The notes beneath the pieces were generated by a model. The model did not search any database, was not told where the DNA came from, and saw nothing but the letters and a program-made list of their open reading frames with translations. The translations under genes and the position numbers were made by a program. This document shows, in pieces, positions 53,186 through 61,838 of a DNA stretch of 63,499 bases. The first letter of the stretch is position 1. Every line of letters begins with the position of its first letter. Source of the DNA: Mycobacterium gordonae (lineage in GTDB: Bacteria; Actinomycetota; Actinomycetes; Mycobacteriales; Mycobacteriaceae); NCBI RefSeq assembly GCF_001417955.2, contig NZ_LKTM01000201.1, positions 1 through 63,499 on the forward strand, in the 5' to 3' direction.

Positions 53186-53902
53186 ATGCAGTCTGCCGAC
53201 TATCTCCACGCGGTGCGGCGCGACGGCGATCGGATCGTCGCGGTGGCCGGGGAGGGGCTGCACCGCGGCGTGCCGAGCTGCACCGGATGGACGGTCGCCG
53301 AATTGGTCTGGCATGTCGGCAATGTCCACACTTTCTGGCGACAGGTCGCAGCCGGCTCTGTCACCGGGCCCGAGAGTTACCGCGAGCCTGCGCGACCCGA
53401 CGAACAGGCCCTCGTGCAATGGTTTGGTGACGGTCTGCGGGAGACCGTCACCACGCTCAGCCGCATCCACCCCGAAGCCCCCGCGTGGACCTGGGGGCAT
53501 CGTCAGAACGTGGGATTCGTCCAACGTCGCCTCGCGCATGAGACCGCGATCCACTGCTGGGATGCCGTCGGTGCGCTGGGTCGGGACGAGGCGGTGGAAC
53601 CGCGGCTGGCCGCCGACGGTGTCGCGGAGTTCCTTGAGGAGGTGCTGCCTGGCATGTCCCCCGATCTCGACGGCCCGGTCCAGTCGATCCGACTGCAGTG
53701 CGACGACATTGATGGTGACTGGACTGTTCGCACCGGCGCCGGCGCATGCCGGCTGGTGCCCGACGGTCGCGTAGATGCCACCGTGCGCGCCACGGCGTCC
53801 GATTTGGTGTTACTGCTCTGGGGGCGCTGCCCGGTCGAGCGGCTGCGCGTCGACGGAGACGTCGGGGCCCTGCGGCGTTTCCTGGCCCGCGGGGCCTTCT
53901 AG
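53186..53902 (+). CDS. Mycothiol-dependent maleylpyruvate isomerase-family protein
   Basis: 238 residues. DinB-like N-terminal domain with the metal His set: SCTGWTVAELVWHVGNVH at about 31-48 and AHETAIHCWDAVGAL near 115. A C-terminal SCP2-like domain follows (DATVRATASDLVLLLWGR). The TIGR03083 family includes mycothiol-dependent isomerases and many proteins of unknown substrate. The preceding 189 bases hold no gene. Confidence 0.83.
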   Translation: MQSADYLHAVRRDGDRIVAVAGEGLHRGVPSCTGWTVAELVWHVGNVHTFWRQVAAGSVTGPESYREPARPDEQALVQWFGDGLRETVTTLSRIHPEAPAWTWGHRQNVGFVQRRLAHETAIHCWDAVGALGRDEAVEPRLAADGVAEFLEEVLPGMSPDLDGPVQSIRLQCDDIDGDWTVRTGAGACRLVPDGRVDATVRATASDLVLLLWGRCPVERLRVDGDVGALRRFLARGAF

Positions 53903-53918
53903 GACTCGCGCGGGAGTA

Positions 53919-55196
53919 TTACTCGCCGGCCGCCGGCTCGTAGTCGCCTGTGTCCTGGTACGCCGCACCGAAATGCGGCACCTCGAGCGGGCCGTCCTTT
54001 TTCGCGGCGTTGACCGCACTGGTCAGCAGCGGGGCCAGCCCGGCGAACGAGCCGACGTCGAACAACAGCAGCGTCAACAAGCGGTTGTGCACGTAGCCGA
54101 ACGAACTGCCGGACTCGGGATCCGCCCAACCGACCGTCCCGCCCAGGCCGATGTGTCCGTATCCCTCCAAAAACCCTGGCACCGGTGATGATTGGTAGCC
54201 CTGGTGATATGTGAAGGGCAGTCCCAGATTGAGATCCGGCCATAGCTCGGCCTTGCCCCTCATGCCGGCCACGGCCTCCGACGACAGCAGCCGCGTGTCG
54301 TCGATGACACCGTCGTTCGCCAGCACCGCGTAGGTCTTGGCCAAGGCCCGCGCCGTGACCACGCCGTTGACTGCCGGCAGTTCGCCGTCCAGGAACGGCA
54401 TGTCGTCCTGGAGCATCCCCATGATGCCGGGGAAGTAGATCGAGCCGAGCAACCCGGAGAACGATAACCCGGCCACCTTCGGCGCAATGAAGTCCAGCAG
54501 CGGGGTGGGGATCTTGGCTTGCGGCAGCAATGTCTGCGCGGCCTTGGTCGGCGAATCGGCGGGCGGCCGGCCCAGGTGCAGTCCGTCGGTGTTCAGCGGG
54601 CGGGCCAGGTCTTCGCGGAACAGTTCGCGCATGCCCTTTCCGGTGACGGCGCGGGCCAGACCCGAGAGCAACCACCCGTAGGTGATCGCGTGGTACGCCG
54701 TCTTGCCGTGGGCGTGATCGACCGGGGCCGCCGCCAGTCGCTCCTCCATCTGGAGGTGATCCATGATGGTGTGCTTGTCGACACCCTTGAGGTGGGACAG
54801 GCCGGCGCGATGCCGCAGCACGTCGCTCACCGTGATCTCGGACTTGCCGTTGGCGCCGAACTCGGGCCAGTACTCGGCGACCGGGACATCGTAGGCCAGC
54901 AGACCGCGGTCGACGAGCATGTGAATGATGGTGGCCGCCAGGCCTTTTGTCGCGGAGAACACCATAGCGCCGGTGTCCTCGGTCCAGGGCACCTTCCCTT
55001 TGCGATCCGAGTAGCCGGTCCATACGTCGACGACCGGTTTACCGTCGATGTACACCGACAGACCGCCGCCCCCGAACATCTTCCCGGGGTAGAGCCCGGC
55101 GAACGCGCGAATGACATTCAGGAAGTGCGGATCGCACGCTCCCTGCACGCCGGACGGCAGGCCATTGTCGGTGGTGAGGACGGTCGCTTTCGCCAT
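53919..55196 (-). CDS. lipD: Serine hydrolase LipD (beta-lactamase fold)
   Basis: 425 residues from MAKATVLTTDNG; an ATG three codons earlier (55205) is possible. SxxK motif in MVFSATKGLAAT, a Tyr motif in AYHAITYGWLLSG, and GHIGLGGTVGWADPESG near the end match EstB/LipD class C beta-lactamase-like esterases. H37Rv LipD (Rv1923) lies next to an Rv1922 homologue, as here. Probably an esterase or lipase; no signal peptide is seen. Confidence 0.85.
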   Translation of the reverse strand: MAKATVLTTDNGLPSGVQGACDPHFLNVIRAFAGLYPGKMFGGGGLSVYIDGKPVVDVWTGYSDRKGKVPWTEDTGAMVFSATKGLAATIIHMLVDRGLLAYDVPVAEYWPEFGANGKSEITVSDVLRHRAGLSHLKGVDKHTIMDHLQMEERLAAAPVDHAHGKTAYHAITYGWLLSGLARAVTGKGMRELFREDLARPLNTDGLHLGRPPADSPTKAAQTLLPQAKIPTPLLDFIAPKVAGLSFSGLLGSIYFPGIMGMLQDDMPFLDGELPAVNGVVTARALAKTYAVLANDGVIDDTRLLSSEAVAGMRGKAELWPDLNLGLPFTYHQGYQSSPVPGFLEGYGHIGLGGTVGWADPESGSSFGYVHNRLLTLLLFDVGSFAGLAPLLTSAVNAAKKDGPLEVPHFGAAYQDTGDYEPAAGE

Positions 55197-55261
55197 ACCG
55201 TGCATGATTGCAGCCTCAGGGGCGCCCGGCGCACAGGATCGACAATTTTCTGTCCGCGCCG

Positions 55262-56368
55262 TTACATCCAGATGCGGTCCAGCGCGTCGGCCAGGGCTTC
55301 GGGATCCTGTTTGTCGACATTGCAGCTGATCGCCACCGACGTGCGCCGGTCGCTGCTGACACGGAATGCGGTGACGAACCCGGCCCACGCCCCGTCGTGG
55401 TCGAGCATCCCGTTGGCCAGCGAGTAGATGCCCGCGCCGTAGCGGTCGCCGCTTCCGGGCTCGGTCGGTACCGCTCCGGAGAGCTGCGCATCGAGGAGGC
55501 TCGGGCCGCCCACCTTGCCGGTGCGGTAATTGTCGGCCCAGCGGACCAGCTGGCTCGGGGTGGTCTGGATGCCGCCGTCGCCGACCTGCTCCCACTTGGA
55601 GTCGGCGGCCTGGTACCCGCTGCCCTGAGTTTCGGTGTAGGACAAGGCTTTGGCGGGGATCTTCGCGTTCGGGTCCATCACCATGGTCAGGCTCAGCGGC
55701 GTAAAGATTTCCGAGCTCAGGTAGTCCGGGAGTGGTTTGCCGGACAGCCGGTGCACGATCTCTCCAAGGAGCAGGTAGTTGGAGTTGGAGTACTCGAAGC
55801 GGGCGCCGGGCTTGAACACCAACTCCGGCGCGCCCGCCAGGGCCTGCAGGGCCTGGGCCTCGGTGGTGCGGTCGGCGTAGCTGAAACCCTGCTCCTGCAG
55901 CAGGCCGACGTAGTCGGGGATTCCGCTGGTGTGGTGCATCAGCTGCGCGAGAGTGACATTGGCGGCCCACGGGGGCATCTCCGGCAGGTACTGGGCGAGT
56001 GAATCCTCGACCGTCAGCTTTCCCGCGGCAGCCAGCAACAGGACGGCGGTAGCCGTGAATTGCTTGGATACCGAGGCGATGTCGAACACCGTTTCCGCGG
56101 TGATCTTCGCGCCGTTGTTGATGTCGGACAGTCCCGCCACTCCGGTCCAGGCAACCTTTCCCTCGACGCCGACCGCGGCCGAGCAACCCGGCCCGTCGGC
56201 TTTGACGGCGGTGTCCAGCACGTTCTGGCTGCTACCGGCCTTGACGACCGAGGTTGTGGTGGTAGAGGAACCCCCCTTGGGGCTGGACCCGGGGTGTGGA
56301 TCAGTGCACGCGACCAGCGTCAGCGACAAGAGCAGCGGGGATGCCACGGACCAGAAAATCGTTTGCAT
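55262..56368 (-). CDS. Lipoprotein serine hydrolase (Rv1922-like)
   Basis: 368 residues from MQTIFWSVASPLLLSLTLVA, a lipoprotein signal with the lipobox LVAC. ATGs up to 25 codons earlier are in frame. Beta-lactamase fold: SVSKQ (SxxK) and YSNSNYLLLGEIVHRL (YxN), then a linker rich in Ser/Thr after the lipobox. Same fold as the next gene LipD, so the pair may be an old duplication. The length agrees with Rv1922 (371 remembered). Confidence 0.85.
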   Translation of the reverse strand: MQTIFWSVASPLLLSLTLVACTDPHPGSSPKGGSSTTTTSVVKAGSSQNVLDTAVKADGPGCSAAVGVEGKVAWTGVAGLSDINNGAKITAETVFDIASVSKQFTATAVLLLAAAGKLTVEDSLAQYLPEMPPWAANVTLAQLMHHTSGIPDYVGLLQEQGFSYADRTTEAQALQALAGAPELVFKPGARFEYSNSNYLLLGEIVHRLSGKPLPDYLSSEIFTPLSLTMVMDPNAKIPAKALSYTETQGSGYQAADSKWEQVGDGGIQTTPSQLVRWADNYRTGKVGGPSLLDAQLSGAVPTEPGSGDRYGAGIYSLANGMLDHDGAWAGFVTAFRVSSDRRTSVAISCNVDKQDPEALADALDRIWM

Positions 56369-56481
56369 GCCGTGGGCCAGAGTCGTTAGGAATGCAGGCA
56401 TGGACGGGAGCAACGACATCTCAGCGTGAGCTTCGGCTCGCATTTTGTCGTCACATTCCTTCCGCGCCTGAGGACCCGTCC

Positions 56482-58107
56482 ATGTCTGTTTCGTGTTCGA
56501 ATCTGTCGTTCTGGTGGCCGGATGGCACCACCGTTTTCCAGGACGTCTCGTTCGCTTTCGACCACGGCCGCACCGGTCTCGTCGCACCCAACGGTGCGGG
56601 AAAGACTACGCTGCTCAAGCTGATCGCCGGTCGCCATTTACCGGACCGCGGCAGGGTGTCGGTGCGCGGCGTGACCGCTTATCTTTCCCAGGACTTGCCC
56701 TACACCCCGGAACTCACGGTGGCCGAGGTTCTCGGCGTCGCCCCGGTGCTGGCGGCACTGGACGCACTGGACGGCGGCGACGCCAGTGACGAGGTCTTCA
56801 CCACCGTCGGTGACGACTGGGACATCGCCGAACGCGTTGCCGCCGAGCTGGATCGCCTTGGGCTGGGCCATATTACGCTGGACCGACGGCTGGACAGCGT
56901 TTCCGGCGGGGAGATCGTGGCGCTGGGCCTGGCGGCCCAGCTGTTGCAGCGGCCAGATGTGCTGCTGCTGGACGAACCCACCAACAACCTCGACCAGGCC
57001 GGTCGCCGCCGGCTTTATCGCGTCCTCGACGACTACCGCGGTTGTCTGGTGGTGGCGAGCCACGACCGGTTGTTGCTTGAGCGGATGGACCGGATCGCGG
57101 AGGTGTCCCCGAACGAGATCCGCTGCTATGGAGGGAATTACACGTTCTATCAACAGGTGCTGCGGCAGCAGCGGGATGCCGCCGAACAACAGCTGCGCAG
57201 CGCCGAACTCGACCTCAAGCGCCAACAGCGCGACCGGCAGAAGGCCCGCGAACGTGCCGCCCGGCGCGCCGGCAATGCGGTGCGCAACCGCCAGCAGCTG
57301 GGGCTGCCCAAAGCGTTGCTGGACAAGCGCGAAAGCAGTGCCGAGCAGTCCGCCGCGAAGTCGGATCACCTGCACGCGGCGCGCGTGGAAGCGGCCGGTG
57401 CCCGTGTCGACGAGGCCAGTCGTGCGCTGCGTGAGCAGTCGCGGATCGTCGTCGATCTGCCGGATACCCGGGTGCCTGCCGGCCGGACGATCTTCACCGG
57501 AACCGCCATCCAGGTTCGGCGCGGCGGTGCGCCGCTGTTCGCCGGCAACGGCGTCGACCTCACCATCCGAGGGCCGGAACGTCTCGCCCTGACCGGGCCC
57601 AACGGCGCCGGAAAGTCCACCTTGTTACGCGCGATGGCCGGCCAGATACCCGCGCAGGGCGCTGTGAGCGGGCGCGGTCGCATTGTGTACCTGTCGCAGC
57701 GGCTTGACCTCCTCGACCCGGATTCGTCCGTGGCCGACAACCTCGCCGGGTTCGCGCCGGGCATGCGACAGGCCGATCGGTTGACGCGGCTCGCGCGCTT
57801 TCTGTTCCCCGGCGTGCGGGCTCATCAAACGGTGGCGACACTGTCGGGTGGCGAGAAGTTGCGTGCCACTTTGGCCTGCCTGCTCAGTGCAGAGCCGGCG
57901 CCCCAGCTGCTGCTGCTGGATGAACCGACCAACAACCTCGACCTGCCCAGTGTCGCCCAGTTGCAGAGCGCGCTGGCCTCCTACCAGGGCGCCTTTGTCG
58001 TCGTCAGTCACGACCGTCGGTTCCTGGATGAGCTGAACCTCGACCGCTGGTTGCGACTGTCCGACGGCCAACTAACTGTCGGAGCGCAGCAGCCGTCCGA
58101 CGAGTGA
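56482..58107 (+). CDS. ABC-F ATPase
   Basis: 541 residues from ATG 56482. Two ABC domains: Walker A NGAGKTT at 37-43 and again NGAGKST near 375, signatures DSVSGGEIVALGL and ATLSGGEKLRATLA, and LLLLDEPTNNLD in both. A charged, Arg- and Gln-rich linker separates them (about 245-320). With no membrane domain it belongs to ABC-F, proteins that act on the ribosome in translation or antibiotic protection. Divergent from the lipoprotein gene. Its last 36 bases overlap the convergent acyltransferase gene. Confidence 0.92.
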   Translation: MSVSCSNLSFWWPDGTTVFQDVSFAFDHGRTGLVAPNGAGKTTLLKLIAGRHLPDRGRVSVRGVTAYLSQDLPYTPELTVAEVLGVAPVLAALDALDGGDASDEVFTTVGDDWDIAERVAAELDRLGLGHITLDRRLDSVSGGEIVALGLAAQLLQRPDVLLLDEPTNNLDQAGRRRLYRVLDDYRGCLVVASHDRLLLERMDRIAEVSPNEIRCYGGNYTFYQQVLRQQRDAAEQQLRSAELDLKRQQRDRQKARERAARRAGNAVRNRQQLGLPKALLDKRESSAEQSAAKSDHLHAARVEAAGARVDEASRALREQSRIVVDLPDTRVPAGRTIFTGTAIQVRRGGAPLFAGNGVDLTIRGPERLALTGPNGAGKSTLLRAMAGQIPAQGAVSGRGRIVYLSQRLDLLDPDSSVADNLAGFAPGMRQADRLTRLARFLFPGVRAHQTVATLSGGEKLRATLACLLSAEPAPQLLLLDEPTNNLDLPSVAQLQSALASYQGAFVVVSHDRRFLDELNLDRWLRLSDGQLTVGAQQPSDE

Positions 58108-58896
58108 CCGGTTCGGGTCGGCTTCGCGCTCGGCGAGCATCAACTCGATGCCGTGTTCGACCGCCGCCGCGGTGCGTTCGCGGACCTTGCGTGCGGCGTT
58201 GTCGTTGGCTTCCTGCCCGCTGAATTCCGTGGTGTCGATCGGGTCCCCGAACCAGTAGTACTGGCGCTCGGGCCGAGGCACCGGCGTCAATCCGACACCA
58301 CGGACCAACGGCGGCCCGTCGGGCGTGCCGAGCAGCTTCTCGGTCAAAAATTTCATCGGCGCCATCAGCGGTGACTCGTTGTCCAGCACAATATCGATCC
58401 CGTGCTCGGCGCCGACCGAGGCGAACGGGACGATCGGATAGCCGAATTGAATGGCCAAGCGCGCGAAGCCGAGTCGGTTCTTCCAGACCAACTTGTACTG
58501 CTCGTTCTTGAGTTTATTGACCTCGCGGCCGCCACCGGGGAACACCATCACCAGCTCGCCGCGGCGCATCAGCTCGGACGCGTTTTCGCGGGTGCCGTCC
58601 ACGACGCCCATCCGGGTCAGCGCATCGCCCCAGCCGGGGACTTTGAAGTGCGCGTGGTCGCCCAGGGATCGGACCATCCTCCCCCGCTCCCACAGCTCGG
58701 CTGCCAGCAACGGAGCGTCCACCATGCCGAGCGTGTTGTGGTTGCCCACCAGCAGGGCACGTTCGGTAGGTACGTTGTCGATGCCGTAGACCTTGGGCTT
58801 GATCAGCTTTCGCAGCGGCTTGATCAGGTTCAGCGCCGCTGCGACGTCGGCCTTGGTGGGGGTGGGCGGAACGGATACGGTGTCGGCGTTTGGCAC
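58072..58896 (-). CDS. PlsC-type acyltransferase (Rv1920-like)
   Basis: 274 residues. LLVGNHNTLGMVDAPLLAAE carries a variant of the acyltransferase HxxxxD box, and VMVFPGGGREVNKLKNEQYK and YPIVPFASVGAEHGIDI are the later motifs. The first box has NHNTLGMVD, so His and Asp are spaced as usual. It probably acylates glycerophospholipids or a related acceptor. Corresponds to Rv1920 by neighbours. Convergent 36-base overlap with the ABC-F gene. Confidence 0.87.
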   Translation of the reverse strand: MPNADTVSVPPTPTKADVAAALNLIKPLRKLIKPKVYGIDNVPTERALLVGNHNTLGMVDAPLLAAELWERGRMVRSLGDHAHFKVPGWGDALTRMGVVDGTRENASELMRRGELVMVFPGGGREVNKLKNEQYKLVWKNRLGFARLAIQFGYPIVPFASVGAEHGIDIVLDNESPLMAPMKFLTEKLLGTPDGPPLVRGVGLTPVPRPERQYYWFGDPIDTTEFSGQEANDNAARKVRERTAAAVEHGIELMLAEREADPNRSLVGRLLRSDS

Positions 58897-59031
58897 ACCG
58901 AGAGTATGCCTCCGTGCGGGGTTGCGCGGAATCGTTTTGGCCGGTCAGATCCCCGGCGGGAACGGCGCGCACCGGCCCGGTAGGGTACCCGGCAGCACAG
59001 TCTCGGGCAGTCGTCACGGTGGGAGTCAGGC

Positions 59032-59499
59032 ATGTCGGGTCGTAAGTTCACGTTCGAGGTCAACAAGACCACCAGCGCTCCGCCTGCGACGGTGTTCCGG
59101 TTGGTGGCCGACGGCGGCAACTGGTCGTCCTGGGCGAAGCCGATCGTTGTTTCCTCGAGCTGGGTACGGCAGGGAAACCCGGCGCCGGGCGGAGTCGGCG
59201 CGATCCGCAAGCTGGGCATGTTTCCCGTGTTCGTGCAGGAGGAGACCGTCGAGTACGAGCAGGATCGTCGACACGTCTACAAGCTGGTGGGCTCACCGCA
59301 GCCCGCGAAGGACTATCAGGGCGAGGTAGTGCTCACCCCGACCCCGTCGGGTGGCACCGACATCCGCTGGAGCGGCTCGTTCACCGAGAAGGCTCGCGGG
59401 ACCGGGCCGGCGGTCCGGGCAGCGATGGGCGGCGCGGTCAAGTTCTTTGCCGGCAAGCTGGTGCAGGCCGCCGAGCGCGAAGCCGGGACTGCGCGATAA
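59032..59499 (+). CDS. SRPBCC-family protein (Rv1919c-like)
   Basis: 155 residues. The N-terminal EVNKTTSAPPATVFRLVADG and WSSWAKPIVV with the later GGTDIRWSGSFTEKARG are the START/SRPBCC pattern of small ligand-binding proteins. Function unknown. The length is that of Rv1919c (154 remembered), the gene next to PPE35 in H37Rv. Here an LLM gene and a lipoprotein gene lie between it and the PPE gene. Confidence 0.83.
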   Translation: MSGRKFTFEVNKTTSAPPATVFRLVADGGNWSSWAKPIVVSSSWVRQGNPAPGGVGAIRKLGMFPVFVQEETVEYEQDRRHVYKLVGSPQPAKDYQGEVVLTPTPSGGTDIRWSGSFTEKARGTGPAVRAAMGGAVKFFAGKLVQAAEREAGTAR

Positions 59500-59525
59500 C
59501 CGTTGGGGCGCAGGCGTTTTCGTCG

Positions 59526-60689
59526 TTAGTTCGCAGACAGCTCGTCCTGGTATTTCTTGGTCATGTGCTCGATCGCCTGCAGCTGAGTGGCGGCCAGATC
59601 GTCGCGCATCTCGGTCGCGCGCGCGGCGGCATCGATCGTCGGCTGTGCCTGGCCCTGGAAATGCGGCATCACTTCGGCGGCGAACAGTTCGGCCGAGCGC
59701 CTGGTCGCGGCCGGATTCGCCCACTCGTGACCCATCTGCAGCATGCAGCCGAAGCCGCCTGACTGATCCCACAACCGCTGCACCTGTTCGCGGGCCCGTT
59801 CGGGTGTGCCGATCACCCCGGCGCCGTTGTCGTTGATCATGTCGATCATCTCGTCGAGCCGATCCCCCGCCATCGTCATCTGCGGGAAGGCGGCGACCTT
59901 CTGGAAGTAGCGGAACCAGGGCTCGATGCCGAATTTGACGTCGGCGCGGGCCTGTTCGTCGGTCTCGGCGATGTGCATCGGCCCGACCAGGCTCCAGTTG
60001 CTCCGATCCACCTGGGTGCCGAACGCTTTGGCTCGTTCCTCCACAATTCCCCAGTGGTAGGCCAGCGCGTCGAAGCCTTCGATCGTCAGCGTGGCGCCGA
60101 TCGACAGGAGGCCGATGCCGTGCTTGCCGGCCAGCCGCGCACCGGTCGGCGATGCGACCGCCGCCGCCGCCAGCGGAATTCCCCCGGCGGTGTACGGAGC
60201 TAGCTGCAGTTTCGCGTCGTAGAGCTGATGGGTGGCGGTCTTGGCGGAGACGGTCTCCCCTGCCAACAACCGGACGACGATGTCGAGGTTGGTTTCCAGC
60301 AGCTCGCGGGTGTCGGTGGGAGTGAGCCCGATCATCGACGAATCGGTGGGCAGCGAGCCCGGCCTGACTCCACCGATGATGCGGCCGTGCGTGAGGTGGT
60401 CGAGCAGCATCAGCCGGTCCGCAACCCACAGCGGGTTGTGATAAGACAGCGAGATCACGCCGGTGCCGAATCGAATTCGCTTGGCGCGCTGGGCCGCAGC
60501 GCCGATGAACACCTCCGGTGAGCTGATGATCTCGCTGCCGGCGGAGTGATGTTCGCCGATCCACGCCTCGTCGAAACCGAGGGCGTCGAGGTGCTCGACG
60601 AATTCCAGGTCACGTTGCAGGGCTAACGTCGGGTTGGTGCCGGCGCGGTGGAATGGGGCGATGAAGTATCCGAACCTGAGCTTCGTCAT
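59526..60689 (-). CDS. LLM-class flavin-dependent monooxygenase
   Basis: 387 residues. Luciferase-like fold: LRFGYFIAPFHRAGTNPTLA, EAWIGEHHSAGSEIISSPEV, FGTGVISLSYHNPLWVADRL and GRIIGGVRPGSLPTDSSMIG. The subgroup is that of limonene-type and alkanal monooxygenases. It differs clearly from the LLM enzyme at 32670. The partner flavin reductase is not adjacent. Convergent with the SRPBCC gene across 26 bases. Confidence 0.88.
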   Translation of the reverse strand: MTKLRFGYFIAPFHRAGTNPTLALQRDLEFVEHLDALGFDEAWIGEHHSAGSEIISSPEVFIGAAAQRAKRIRFGTGVISLSYHNPLWVADRLMLLDHLTHGRIIGGVRPGSLPTDSSMIGLTPTDTRELLETNLDIVVRLLAGETVSAKTATHQLYDAKLQLAPYTAGGIPLAAAAVASPTGARLAGKHGIGLLSIGATLTIEGFDALAYHWGIVEERAKAFGTQVDRSNWSLVGPMHIAETDEQARADVKFGIEPWFRYFQKVAAFPQMTMAGDRLDEMIDMINDNGAGVIGTPERAREQVQRLWDQSGGFGCMLQMGHEWANPAATRRSAELFAAEVMPHFQGQAQPTIDAAARATEMRDDLAATQLQAIEHMTKKYQDELSAN

Positions 60690-60847
60690 TGGGGCTCCCT
60701 TGCGATCGGTTCTTCCCGAACACTAGCCCGATGACGATGCGCACCGGAACGGTGGGCTGAGGAGTCGGGCAGTGTGGCCCGCAAGACCAAAAACGAGGAC
60801 CGGGTTGCCCCGGTCCCCGTCTGGAATCGTTCAGTTGTGATGTGCGA

Positions 60848-61273
60848 TCAGGGAATGCTGCCGCAGATGTTGCCGACGCAGCCGCCCCCGCCGCCCGGTC
60901 CGCCGCTGCCACCGCCGACACCGGGGATGCTGCCACCGCCGCCACCGGGACCACCGCCGCCGGTCGGGCCGCCCGGGATGCTGCCGCCGCCGCCACCGGG
61001 TCCGCCGCCTCCGGTGGGCCCACCGGGGACACTCCCGCCGCCGCCGTTGGGGCCGCCGGTGCCGCTCGGTCCGGGTGCGCCACCGGGCTGGGTTTCCGAA
61101 GGCGCCGCACCGCTGGAGGGAACGGTGCTGGACACGGTCGTCTGAGTCGTCGACGACGACGGGGTTGTGCTGCTGCTCGGCCCCTTGTTATCTCCGCCGC
61201 CACACGCGACGGCCATGACGAGCATGGCTCCGCCGCCGAAGGTTGCGAGGGCAGTTCTAGCTCCAGTTCTCAT
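60848..61273 (-). CDS. Gly-rich putative lipoprotein
   Basis: About 141 residues from MRTGARTALATFGG (ATG 61273; an ATG at 61285 also exists). A lipobox-like VMAVACG follows a hydrophobic helix. Then come a Ser/Thr-rich linker and three Gly-rich blocks of the form GGSxPGGPTGGGGPGGG. It ends in CVGNICGSIP with two cysteines. Family not recognised. Possibly a cell-wall-anchored low-complexity lipoprotein. Confidence 0.6.
   Translation of the reverse strand: MRTGARTALATFGGGAMLVMAVACGGGDNKGPSSSTTPSSSTTQTTVSSTVPSSGAAPSETQPGGAPGPSGTGGPNGGGGSVPGGPTGGGGPGGGGGSIPGGPTGGGGPGGGGGSIPGVGGGSGGPGGGGGCVGNICGSIP
60925..61040. repeat. GC-rich near-tandem repeat in the lipoprotein gene
   Basis: Three copies of a unit of about 51 bases encoding GGSxPGGPTGGGGPGGG lie on the minus strand, the units at about 60925, 60976 and 61027. 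Copies differ by third-position changes. Such repeats are prone to length change and to sequencing error. Confidence 0.6.
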
Positions 61274-61838
61274 CAGCGTTACCAATCTCCACTCTCGTCT
61301 TGCAGGGATGCCTGAGTCGCATACCCCGTAACCAGCGGGTGGAAACTGCTTGGGTGACGAAGGCCGGGCGCCGAGTCAGCTGGTGCGCGGTGATTCGGGG
61401 CTTATGCAACGGCATGCGAATCCGCTCAGCCGTGTGTGGGAATTAGGTGTGAATCGGTTATGTGGAACGTTTTGGTTCCTGTATGTGATATTTTCGCACT
61501 AGCCGCGTGCGTCGGTAGATCGACTAAAAGCGTTCGGCGCCAACGGAAGACAGAGTTACCGCGTGTAAGTTCCCTGGACAGGGGCACAGCCAGCATTCGT
61601 CCGGACCACCAGGTGTAAAGCGCTTAGTCAACACGCGTGATTTTGTAATCACGAAAATATAACAGTTTGATATCCGTTCTATAACGGCAGCAAAGTATCT
61701 GATATTCGTCGCATTTCGTCCGCTACAAAACATGACGACAACCGTGCGGCGGGGGGCCTGCGGGGCGTCGAGAGTGAGCGGATCCCGGTATGGGTGCCGA
61801 CTCAATCCCACTGAGCGATGCGACTAGAGAGGTCGACG
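61274..61838. promoter_or_regulatory. Intergenic region upstream of PPE, with 18-bp inverted repeat
   Basis: This 565-base gap has no convincing gene. It becomes relatively AT-rich over 61420-61730 (for example AAAATATAACAGTTTGATATC). A perfect inverted repeat CGTGATT-TTGT-AATCACG lies at 61636-61653, about 190 bp before the PPE start. The arms resemble a cyclic-AMP-receptor half site, but the spacing is too wide for the usual TGTGA-N6-TCACA. Probable PPE promoter and operator region. Confidence 0.5.

Noticed and set aside
61636..61653. Mycobacterial Crp-type site
   Set aside because: The arms resemble TGTGA/TCACA, but the spacing is 8 instead of 6 bases.
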